A stretch of DNA of 64,000 nucleotides, from assembly GCA_965644295.1 (NCBI GenBank), contig CBFFRP010000153.1, positions 1 through 64,000 on the forward strand, written 5' to 3'. A program made the position numbers and the translations under genes. This stretch comes from Paraphysomonas bandaiensis. Lineage: Eukaryota; Chrysophyceae. The notes under the pieces are model-generated. The model saw nothing but the letters and a program-made list of their open reading frames with translations. It searched no databases and was not told where the DNA came from. Positions 55,147-64,000 of the stretch are shown here, piece by piece. Within the stretch, counting starts at the first letter, position 1. Each line of letters begins with the position of its first letter.

Positions 55147-56064
55147 ATGTCTGCAGCAATTGAACAGCGCAATCAAGAGGCCACAGTTTATATCGGTAAT
55201 CTCGACGAGAAAGTCCACGATGAGCTGCTGTGGGAACTGATGTTGCAGGCCGGGCCTGTCGTCAACGTTCATATGCCCAAAGACAAAGTTAACGGCCAGC
55301 ACCAGGGATACGGATTTGTTGAATTTCGAAGTGAAGAGGATGCCGACTATGCCATGAAAGTAATGAATATGATAAAAGTATATGGCAAGCCCATTAAGGT
55401 TAACAAGGCATCTCAAGACAAGAAGTTGACTGAAGTCGGTGCCAACATCTTCATAGGCAATCTTGACCCGGACGTCGACGAAAAGCTATTATACGACACA
55501 TTCAGTGCCTTTGGTGGAGTCACACAGACACCAAAGATAATGCGTGATCCCGATACCGGCGCCTCCAAGGGTTACGGGTTTGTTTCGTTCGATAGCTTTG
55601 AGGCCTCGGATATGGCAATAGAATGTATGAACGGGCAATATCTCTGCAACCGCTCTATATCCTGCCAGTATGCCTTCAAGAAAGAATCGCAGGGCGAGAG
55701 ACATGGGTCTCAAGCGGAGCGCATGATAGCTGCTAGCATGCCACAGAGGTTCAAGCCACACACTATATTTTCTGGAGGAGAGGGAGAGGCACCAGGTAGT
55801 GCTGGAGGGATGGCTGCCGGGGCGGGCATGATGATGCAGCCTTCACAGATGGCAATGCCAATGCCTGGCATGCCTCCTGCTTATCCCATGGGTGGGATGC
55901 CTCCGATGTCTATGTCAATGCCCCCTCCGCCGCCAATGGGTATGCCCGCCCCTCCTCCAATGCCTCCTGCACCAGCCGCCCCCTCCGCTTATGGTATGCC
56001 TGTCCCCCCACCCCCACCTCCATCTTCCACGGGATATTATGCTCCGCCGCCGTCTTACCAGTAG
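55147..56064 (+). CDS. SF3B4: Splicing factor 3B subunit 4 (SAP49/Hsh49)
   Basis: This is a 305-residue intronless frame. RRM1 (about 13-91) has VYIGNL and [11 protein letters not shown]2 (about 100-178) has IFIGNL and KGYGFVSF. The linker and the start [20 protein letters not shown] match this family closely. The tail is rich in Pro, Met and Gly. It is about 120 residues shorter than the human protein, the loss being in this tail. SF3B4 is part of U2 snRNP, contacts pre-mRNA upstream of the branch point and pairs with SF3B2 in the nucleus. It is one of the few intronless genes here. Confidence 0.97.
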   Translation: MSAAIEQRNQEATVYIGNLDEKVHDELLWELMLQAGPVVNVHMPKDKVNGQHQGYGFVEFRSEEDADYAMKVMNMIKVYGKPIKVNKASQDKKLTEVGANIFIGNLDPDVDEKLLYDTFSAFGGVTQTPKIMRDPDTGASKGYGFVSFDSFEASDMAIECMNGQYLCNRSISCQYAFKKESQGERHGSQAERMIAASMPQRFKPHTIFSGGEGEAPGSAGGMAAGAGMMMQPSQMAMPMPGMPPAYPMGGMPPMSMSMPPPPPMGMPAPPPMPPAPAAPSAYGMPVPPPPPPSSTGYYAPPPSYQ

Positions 56065-56158
56065 TATGTTCCAAGAATCTCGTGTTAGTACTCTTGCTGC
56101 CACACCTTTGCCTTATTCAGCTCTTGTTGTTTAATGATGGTGTGTCTGTCGCTCTCCT

Positions 56159-56164
56159 AATAAA
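56159..56164 (+). terminator. Possible polyadenylation signal of SF3B4
   Basis: AATAAA lies about 95 bases after the SF3B4 stop. The hexamer is canonical in animals and common elsewhere, but its use here is unproven. Confidence 0.45.
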
Positions 56165-56397
56165 CACTCTGATATTATATAATCATATAGCTCCTGGCTA
56201 GGGATTAAAGTGGCAATTGGAGACTTGTTTCAGGTTGTCAAGTCAAGCGTATTGAACGACGAGTTGCTACTAGCTCTTACAAATGCTTCTGATATATAGA
56301 TGTAGTTGAAATGGTTTAAATGGCTTTTCACTATAATTTTTGGCCTCGTTAAAAAAAATAATACTTATTCAAACTATAGTCTATAGCCAACTCTAAG

Positions 56398-56512
56398 CAG
56401 GGCTGCGTATCAATTAATTGACGCAGGTGGTAGTCAATTATAATTGCAATTATTACTTGCTGTCTCAATTTCAATTATTGCAATTAACTGCAATTAATTG
56501 ATCCGCAGCCTG
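56398..56512. mobile_element. hAT-type MITE with 8-bp target duplication
   Basis: This is 115 bp long. The left end CAGGGCTGCG and the right end (reverse complement CAGGCTGCGG) continue inward into atcaattaattg on both sides. The flanks are actctaag (56390-56397) and actcttag (56513-56520), an 8-bp duplication with one change, as hAT elements make. The interior is AT-rich with repeated caattaa/caattat units and no coding capacity. It differs from the 18168 hAT family beyond the CAGGGC start. Confidence 0.85.
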
Positions 56513-56824
56513 ACTCTTAGATAAAGTTTAAAAAGTAGTCACCAATAGCACTCACATATTGTTACGGTATTACAGAAAAATGGAGTAATAGCTGTAAGGT
56601 CCAATGTAGCATTTATCATGTAGGAATTCAACAAATACCGTCGCCCATCTGAGTCTGTAAATATTTAGTGTAATGTTGTATGCAGAGTTTTTGAGGAATT
56701 ATCTGAAGTGAAAAAACAGACATTGTGAATTTGCCCTCTATATTCAGTTTTATTTCTTCTACTGTTATAGTTGTCTAGTTTTGGTATTATTATAAGTGCA
56801 ACAAAATAAAGAATAGGTACAAGC

Positions 56825-57290
56825 AACCCTCAACAAAGTCGGACTCGCACCTTTCGTGGTGTTCTGATGGATAAGTACCGGAGAGATTATCTCTGCGAAA
56901 CTAACGTGAGTCGCAAACATAGTCAGCAGATATTGTTCTGCCCACTCATAGCCGAATGCTTGTGTGGTACAAGGAGGGATACCAATAAGTGTCACTTGTG
57001 TAGACGTCTATGGGCCCTGACGAATATATAGGCATTCGGGAATGGTCCCACCTCACAGGCATCCGGGATATTGAGTTGCCTCCTGAAATCAAGCATCGAG
57101 GCTAGTTCACCTTAAGAATAGCGAGCGGAAGTGGTTGCACCTTTGTGCTTGCGGTGACGCACAAGCAGCTTCCGTAGCGTTAAATAGTAGGATAAAAGAG
57201 GTGTGTACTGATTAGTTACAGGTAGAGGTCTAACTAGTAGTTTGTCTAGCATTCATCTCTAGCTACTAAGTTGGTAATAATAAGACTTTC
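56825..57290 (+). repeat. Dispersed ~500-bp repeat, copy 5
   Basis: It is nearly complete, from ctcaacaaagtcggactcgc to ggtaataataagactttca, with all landmarks in order. The region 56521-56824 before it holds no gene. Confidence 0.8.
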
Positions 57291-57830
57291 AATATATCTT
57301 TCGTGGGTGTTATGGGGGATCAGTACCGGGCATATTTATCTGGGAAAAACTAACGTGAGCCGTATAATAATATACAGATAATATATAGTTAGCAGATAAG
57401 GTTCTACCCTCTCATATAGCCGAATCATGGTACAAGAGGGACACTAATAAGTGTTTTGTATAGACGTCTTTGGATCTTGACGAATAAACAGGCATCCGGG
57501 AATATGGCCCCACCTCAAGAGCATCTGAAGTATTGGGCTGCCTGCTGAAGTCAAGCAGCCGTGCTGTTCACCTTAAGGACTCAAAAATCCTGAAGTCAGC
57601 AGATGTCAGGTATATCAAAATTCTGCTTGCTCACTGCATTTTCTTTGTGAGATAGAGCGAAAGTGGTTGCACCTTGATGCTTGTGGTGATGCACAAGCAA
57701 TTTTCGTAGCGTTAAATATTAGGATACCAGAGTTAAGCACTTATAATAGCTAATTGCAATGCTACATTAGTTCTGACTCATAAACGCCTGTTGCTAATAA
57801 TAAGACATTCACTTCTGCTACAGGTAAAAA
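57291..57830 (+). repeat. Dispersed ~500-bp repeat, copy 6, in tandem with copy 5
   Basis: It follows copy 5 directly (atatctttcgtgggtgttatg) and ends taataataagacattcac. The head is a little truncated, as if the two share a junction. The tandem order resembles that near 13260-13330. Confidence 0.8.
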
Positions 57831-58149
57831 TCTTACACGAAACGGTAATTTCATGAAAATTTGAATCGCGATGATTCAAAATCATTAAAAATTACTATCG
57901 TTAATATAAGTAGAAATTAGCAAATAGAACACCGCATATCGCATGTACCCTATACACGAGTGCAAAATATATACTGAAATTTTGAATGGATGTCTCCTGG
58001 ATAGCCATCGAAGATACACGTCTGTCTGCGATACTTCCTATTGTGTTTAGCTTCAAGCTTTTCCTGGTTACGTTGTTGCTTTTTAACTTAGATATTATTC
58101 TGACTTCAGGATATAATTTCCATTGACGTTGATATCGAAGAACCATATA

Positions 58150-58345
58150 TTATAAGTCTTATTATTTAGCAATAGGCGTTAAAAACCTGCACCAAAATAG
58201 TGGCTAGTTGAATGCTAGACATACTAGTTAGACCGCTACCCATAACTAATCAGCACAAATTTTATTATCCTACTATTTAACGCTACAGAAGCTGCTTGTG
58301 CGTCGCCGCAAGCACCAAGGTGCGACCACTTCCGATCTATTTACT
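58150..58345 (-). repeat. Dispersed repeat, copy 7 (inverted tail fragment)
   Basis: The sequence tcttattatttagcaataggcgtt to caccaaggtgcgaccacttcc is the reverse complement of the tail module. 57831-58149 and 58346-58841 hold no supported feature. Confidence 0.75.
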
Positions 58346-58841
58346 TTATTTTCAAAAACATATCGTCATGATTTAACGATATAAGTCCAAATATATCTTC
58401 TTAGATTCTATCAGTCCTGACACGTGCGGTGGTCCTACAGGCCTTGCTGATTATAAATAGGATGCAGTGCAATAACCTTTTTCAAACATATTCTAATGGT
58501 GTCTTACATTGGCTGGAACGAACTTCAGGAATCTACTGTATGGTGTACTCAATTCAGAAAATGATTGATTGTCGTTACTACATGGTGATTGTACTTCTAC
58601 CTAGCGTATCGATATCATTTCATTGGCGTATTTATCTATACCCAAACATATACTATGTTTAATACAATCACGCTTCTATGAACTACAAGTGGTTGAAACA
58701 TATCGATTGTTAAACAAAAAGTTCCACAACAAAAGAGTGCAATCAAAGTTAAATCTTTACATGTATCTCTCGTTCTTAAGCATTTTAGGATATCATAAAA
58801 TATGTGAAACAATGCCATCCACAATTAAGCGAAAAATAATA

Positions 58842-61587
58842 TCATTCACGAAGTCCCGACTCTAAGAAAGCAATATCAATAGCATGATCACGAAATTGCT
58901 CTTGCAGTGAGGATGACCCGTCATGACCACAATCTTGTGTTCTCACAAACACCAGTGCACTGTCAGTAGCAACACTGCTGGAACTAGAGTTCAGCAACTC
59001 ACATCTCTCACGGATAAGTTGAACCCATCTAAGACTTTCCTTTGGCGACACTCGATCATCGAGGAGTCCTACAGTAATTAGACAACGAGGAAGGGACTTC
59101 TGATTGGCTTTTAAAACCAAGTTACTGACATTTTCGCAGGGTGCATAAGACCTTATGTACTTCAGCACTTTGTTTGAAGTTTGAGCAGTTGAAGCTTCCA
59201 CTTCACTGGTGTCATGGTCACTTGTATGCTTGCGCGAGGTATTCCCCCACTCATCATATTCATGTATAACCAGAGCAGATGATGGATCTTGAACAGTATG
59301 GTATATATCCAAAAAAGGGTTCCTATAATCGACAATTACTGTATGCAAACAAAACATAGAATCAATAACCTCATAACCACAGCAGCGAACAAGTGTGAAA
59401 AGTTATTTATCATTACTCCAATAATTAAACCTCCAGCACTATGACCACTTGCACACAAAAGTGAAGGAGTAGAGTAACCTGTGCAACTCACAGTTAAAGA
59501 TGCATATATGCAGTTATATTACTGCGAAACATGCTTCAGCATACACTGCAGCCAGCACTATACCTTGAGAAATCAAATACTCCGCACAAGCCCTATAGTC
59601 ACTAAAAGTGTTCCACTTGCTCATTCCAGAGCCTTGATCGTGGTGAACTTTTCCTAACTCGCCTCCACCCCTACCCATAAAAACAAGCCCAGATCAGAAC
59701 ACAACTTTCAGGGATAACCGTCACACAGATACATACCTGACTTGTGCGAAAGCAACAATCCATCCTCTACTCAACATTACGGCAATCTCTGGCCTATAAT
59801 TCATCGGCAGACACACACCGTATGCTCCATATGCAAATAAAACTGTAGGGCGTGGGGTGTTTCCGTCAGCAGGACCAACTTTATAGGAATCCTCGCGGGA
59901 TCCAGGGCTGCATATTAACATTGGAATGGTGTATCCATCATGTGCCTTTACATGAACCACGTTCGAAGAGAAAGTACACATCTCGGTATCAGAGGATATA
60001 CATTCCGTGAGTAGAGGAGATGTAGTAAGCTTCGATTGCACGATTTCACCTGCCTCCAGGTCCAATTCAAATGCAGCCTCTACAAGGGTGGACTATCAAC
60101 GACACATGCAACAGCTGAAGCACAACACGTTTTTATATGACTAAACTATATACTTTATCAGTAACATTGTCTCTATAACATCCCATAAAGCAGTATTCAG
60201 ACCAAAAATACAACATACCTGGCAGAAGTGGAGATGAAACCGAAAATCGCACAGATCTAGACTGGTAATTCGCATTTGCACCAGGTGTCAGGCTTGCAGG
60301 CCGGTATCCTGAAAGCGCTTGTAGACTATCTGAGTTATATTCTCTCAGTACCTGGCTATCGCTGACCCGAATGAGCTGCACAAATATATCACCTCTGTTA
60401 TCCCTACCATAGACAACCATTCGGTGTTCGAATATGTCAAAATCATCCAGGGAGTACACTCGCAAGGGGTCTGGGGTTGTCGGCCACAAAAGAGTGCATT
60501 TACTTTTCGTTGCATCATATGTAGTGAATGCGCCTTGCGAAGAATACTTGAATATGGACAACTCGTTCTTGGGGTGTGCGTCGTCAGTTGATTCCCTGAT
60601 AGAAAGATTCAGTTGCCGCCTAGCAACAATGAACCAACCAGGTACATGATTGACAAACCATTGCTCACCAACAACTTTCTCCTTAATAGTTATTGCATCC
60701 GAATTCGGAGTACGTGCATCAAAAGCTGTGACTTGTGAAGTTTTCTTCGAATGGTGGTGCACTAATATATAGGAGTCGTCCTTGGAGCGCATGATGTCTA
60801 GAAAGTAAGCAGGATCAGCTTCATGCAAACACAGTTCCATCGTCACAACGGGTGCATGTTCAGATACACGCATTGTTCTCATGCGCTGTACAGTAGTGCG
60901 CATCATGGTTTTACCAAAAACCTCTCTGTATGATAAATTTAGGCGAAGAACTTGAGATGGGCGGACACCATCTTCTGTACTGGTCACATACATCGACATA
61001 CCATGCGAAGAGGATGCAGAGGCAATTTCAACATCGACCGGACAAATATGTCCAGGAAAATTAACTTCACATACCACATTTCTTTCAATATGCTTAACGA
61101 GAAGTAACTGACGATTAGATTCAAGCAACGACAAAACGAATGCAGTAATACTATGGTCAGGAGATAGCTTCAGGCTATTTACTGTGATTAGTTCACTGTA
61201 GAATGTGCCAAGTTTGTCGACATCTACAACTAGTTCACTCTTATTTTCCCCTGTTTGTCCTGCTGGTTGGCGATATAAATTTGCATGATTCTGATCGGCT
61301 AAACGACGAAACATGTACTCATATGGCCCTGACACGTCATGCATATCTTCCGATTGACAATCATCACTTGAAGTGGCTAAGTACTCGTCTCTAATACTAC
61401 GCTCAATGTCCGATATACTACTTTGTAAGTTTGCTATGTATTTCTCATACTTTCGGTTTTCAACTTCAAATTTCTGATGTAGAGGCGATCTGTGTGTGCA
61501 TGCGGAGCGAAGAGCAATCAGCAGACTCCTCTGAGGGCGTCGAGCGCACACGAGGAAGGAGCTGCATTTAATCAGAACAGTACTCAT
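58842..61587 (-). CDS. Prolyl-oligopeptidase-family serine peptidase (S9A, oligopeptidase B/PREPL-like)
   Basis: The model has five exons: 61587-60219, 60079-59737, 59670-59564, 59478-59370 and 59322-58842, giving 802 residues. The first 40 residues are rich in Arg, Ser and Leu with no acids, so a mitochondrial presequence is likely. A beta-propeller (about 70-500) precedes an alpha/beta-hydrolase domain. The catalytic Ser620 lies in GHSAGG, Asp731 in LLDDRVSP and His776 in CGHDG. GGGELGKVHHDQG and EYDEWGN are blocks typical of oligopeptidase B-type enzymes. It should cleave short peptides, probably after basic residues, but the specificity is inferred. The last acceptor is taken as gattatag because an earlier one (catacag) leads to a stop. 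Confidence 0.9.
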
Positions 61588-62093
61588 CGCCTATGAATGA
61601 GGCACACCATAACCACAATTCAGAGTGAAGCAAACCATATATATGCATGAACAGTATGCACAATGCACACAGATAGATGCACTCAGCTGTTCAACTGGCA
61701 CACTGTGAAGATCATACTACAGCACCGTATTGTACTCATATACATTCACTGTATATACGATATACGCATCTCTGTATACCGGATGGGTGTGGTGTGTGGT
61801 GGCCTCATATGATCGTATGCGGTGTATGTATAGTATATAGTATACTGTATATGTGTGTGTGTGTCGCTGGGGCTGGAGCGTGTATGGTATACTGTATACC
61901 TCTGCATAACTATACGTCGACCAGCATACCGCATGGCATAAATCAATCATACAGACACACTTACATACTAGCTTGAAATGCATCTTGATGCCCCGAATCT
62001 TGTGATTACGTGTGGCGTATTAAGCGGTGGATCCGTTGAATATATTTCAAGATAGCTCGTATTGAACAGGTAGAGTTGAGCGGCGGGAGCAAT
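61588..62093. promoter_or_regulatory. Divergent intergenic region, peptidase and receptor genes
   Basis: These 506 bp are rich in short GTATAC-type palindromes and a (TG)n run near 61852-61864. No specific promoter element can be named. Confidence 0.4.
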
Positions 62094-64000
62094 ATGCTGC
62101 AGCCTGCCCCTGCAGACGACTCCGCTGAAGACGACTCGGCGAGTACTGTCGTTGAGGATTATAAATTTCATTTTTCTCGGTGAGTGTGTGTGCATGTGTT
62201 GCTGTGTGTCTGTGTGATGCGATGTGGTGTGTCGCAGGTCGAATCTTCTCAGCATGGCTCTGGTTGTGTTCATTGTGGTGCTGATGATACCTCTCGTACT
62301 TCAGAACGATACTGACGGCTACTTCTTTGCTGGTGGAGTTCTTGGAGCAGTTTCTTCGGTAATATCGCATACTGTACACTCATATTTCTTATTTGTGTTA
62401 GGGTGTCGTCCTGGTGAGTTTTCTGCTGCATCCATCGAGAAGAACTCCGTCCATGTCGCTGCTATCATTCCGCGCCCTGTGCGACATGGGTATAGGATTC
62501 AGGTTCATATTCAATAGCTACTTCAATCAGAACCTCTGTGGGGACTCACACTGTGATATCGATGATGGTAAGCTGGTCTGTTTCGTGACCCTTGTGTGAC
62601 CTTATTGTTGTCCAGATGAAGTAGGCAGCAACGATGAGCTGTACCGGAACTGCTCCGCACCCTCCGGAATGATTGAGTTTTTCGAACTCGCCTCTGAAGC
62701 GTGGTTTTTTTGTCTGGCCTTTGACCTCGCGGTCTCTATCACTAATCCCTTCTCGTCTTTCAGCCAGCGGTAGGCACTGCACTTCGGCATCACAATTGAC
62801 TGAACCGTTCTTTGTAGGATGAAGTATTACCATGTTGTGAGCTGGGGGTTTGGACTAGGCATGGCGCTTGTCCTCTCTCTCACACGAGGTCTACATGGGT
62901 TTTGGTATGTTGACGAGAGTGTTGACACAACTGCTATATGTTGGATAAAGTCTCGTAAGGATGGTAGGCTAAATTTCCGCACATTCGTGTTCTTGTATAT
63001 TCCACTTGTGGTGGTGTATGTGTATTGTCTGCGGGTTTTAAGCGGTGCCTATTCTCACCTACGTAAGGGTATATCGAAAACTTTTCAGCATCGCGTTAGA
63101 GTTCTTGTCATGAACTCTATCAATATTGGGATTTACATGCTGTACTGGGCAGTTTTGGGTGTTATGTATGCTTTCGCATACGCTTTCTCTGAAAAAAATC
63201 GCATTGTGTCACGGTGGTTCTGGCGCGTCGTTATGTTTATAATATCATCAAAAGGGTTTGCCGACTTGATTGTGTTCATCCTCGTTAGCGACGCTCAAGT
63301 GCCCACAGGTAAGGGTGATACGGAGTCGCTTGATGTGAATGGGGCACTGCGACAGGAGGTACTGCATTATGCCACCACTGGTATACGCGAGTGTGCCGCT
63401 CGAAAGACGGACTCCCCATCTAAAAGGAAACTGGTGCTGCTTATGTCACAGAAAAACATTCCTTTACAAAATATTCTTACTCTGCAACACCTTCTTAGAT
63501 TGGTATTCAGCGGTAGAGACGTAAGTAACAGCACAAACAGCATGGACACGGGAGGAGGCTTGGAGGAGGGATTGGCCCAGCAAATGGACACTGAGCTGCT
63601 CCATGTTGACGACGAAGAAGGAGGGCGCGTTCCAGCTAGACGCATGAAGCCGCGTCGGAGTACTCTTGGGAAGATGCATGCTTTCCCCCAAGGCTACGGA
63701 AAGGACGGTGAATCCCTACCTCAGCCCAATCCCTCCGAAATCTCCGGATGGGAATCAAGCAGAGGAGTTTCTGCGAGTTCTGTTGATCACAGTGAAGATC
63801 GGAACCAATCGTCGGTTGCTTCAAGTCCAACTATCACCTTTGTCGACTGGGTAAAGTCATCTTTTACTGGCAGACTGGACACCGGTAGCACCTCCTCGAG
63901 AAGCGCTACGAAATCTTCCCCAGATAAGTCTATTCGAATGAGTAGTTTATCTTCGCTGGAGTCTGATGTTCCAAATTCTGCACCCGTGAAAGAGGGTTTG
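62094..64000 (+). CDS. Seven-helix receptor, probably GPCR-PIP-kinase type, 3' part outside the window
   Basis: The model has five exons: 62094-62179, 62238-62358, 62402-62567, 62616-62769 and 62818 to the window end, still open, with about 570 residues seen. An acidic N-terminus (MLQPAPADDSAEDD) precedes seven hydrophobic stretches: NLLSMALVVFIVVLMIPLVL, FFAGGVLGAVSSGVVLVSFLL, a weaker one at ALCDMGIGFRFIF, AWFFCLAFDLAVSIT, VVSWGFGLGMALVL, FVFLYIPLVVVYVYCL and IGIYMLYWAVLGVMYAFAYAF, then a possible eighth near FIISSKGFADLIVFIL. Cys in loops 1 and 2 could bridge. Right after the helices comes ALRQEVLHYATTGI, like the LRxGI-type motif of GPCR-phosphatidylinositol-phosphate kinases. A Ser-rich linker follows. 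The kinase itself would lie beyond 64000, so that identity is a prediction. Confidence 0.75.

Noticed and set aside
63519-63530. gtaagtaacag as an 11-nt intron in the receptor gene
   Set aside because: It is far below the smallest intron seen here (43-44 nt), and the reading frame is open through it.

Overview
This is a nuclear window from a unicellular eukaryote with a moderately compact genome. Most host genes are split by short GT-AG introns (about 44-200 nt), there are no bacterial operons, and intergenic DNA is full of transposons. The gene set is deeply eukaryotic: an Hsp70/Hsp90 organiser, a GBF1-type ARF exchange factor, SF3B4, a FYVE protein, a seven-helix receptor and type II Golgi-like glycosyltransferase modules. 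A URC1-type GTP cyclohydrolase II and a receptor resembling the GPCR-PIP-kinase class suggest a protist near the fungi/animal/amoebozoan radiation. An ichthyosporean-like holozoan is my low-confidence guess; the sequence alone does not settle the taxon.

Region 1 (1-13.8 kb) is a nested transposon. A LINE with endonuclease, reverse transcriptase, RNase H and a Cys/His knuckle is split by a complete, young Ty3/gypsy-like LTR element (1094-9703). The insertion has a 4-bp target duplication, and the LINE frame resumes in phase on the far side. The LTR element has separate gag and pol frames divided by one in-frame UGA, a CCCH finger in Gag, an FDN in place of the usual YxDD in the reverse transcriptase, and an antisense ORF inside each LTR.

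Region 2 (14.2-24.6 kb) holds a divergent pair, URC1-type GTP cyclohydrolase II (-) and STIP1/HOP (+). Both begin with a tiny coding exon. A hAT transposon follows, flanked by 276-bp direct repeats that look identical, and then a four-exon membrane-anchored subtilisin-like protease (-).

Region 3 (24.9-27.9 kb) is a roughly 2.95-kb minisatellite of a 14-bp unit. Region 4 (29.3-44.3 kb) carries a ten-exon GBF1-like SEC7 protein (-), a polytopic membrane protein (+), an alpha/beta-hydrolase-FYVE fusion (+) and a C2H2/ankyrin protein (-). Region 5 (44.6-64 kb) carries a 1930-residue protein with three tandem GT92-like glycosyltransferase modules (+), a decayed ORF, SF3B4 (+), a prolyl-oligopeptidase-family serine peptidase (-) and the 5' part of a seven-helix receptor gene that runs off the window (+).

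A dispersed repeat of about 500 bp recurs at least six times in both orientations between genes. Short hAT-type MITEs and palindromes are also present. Several genes belong to secretory and endosomal membrane traffic (GBF1, FYVE, subtilase, GT92), but nothing shows that they are co-regulated. All exon models were joined by eye from splice sites, phase and family conservation, without transcript data.
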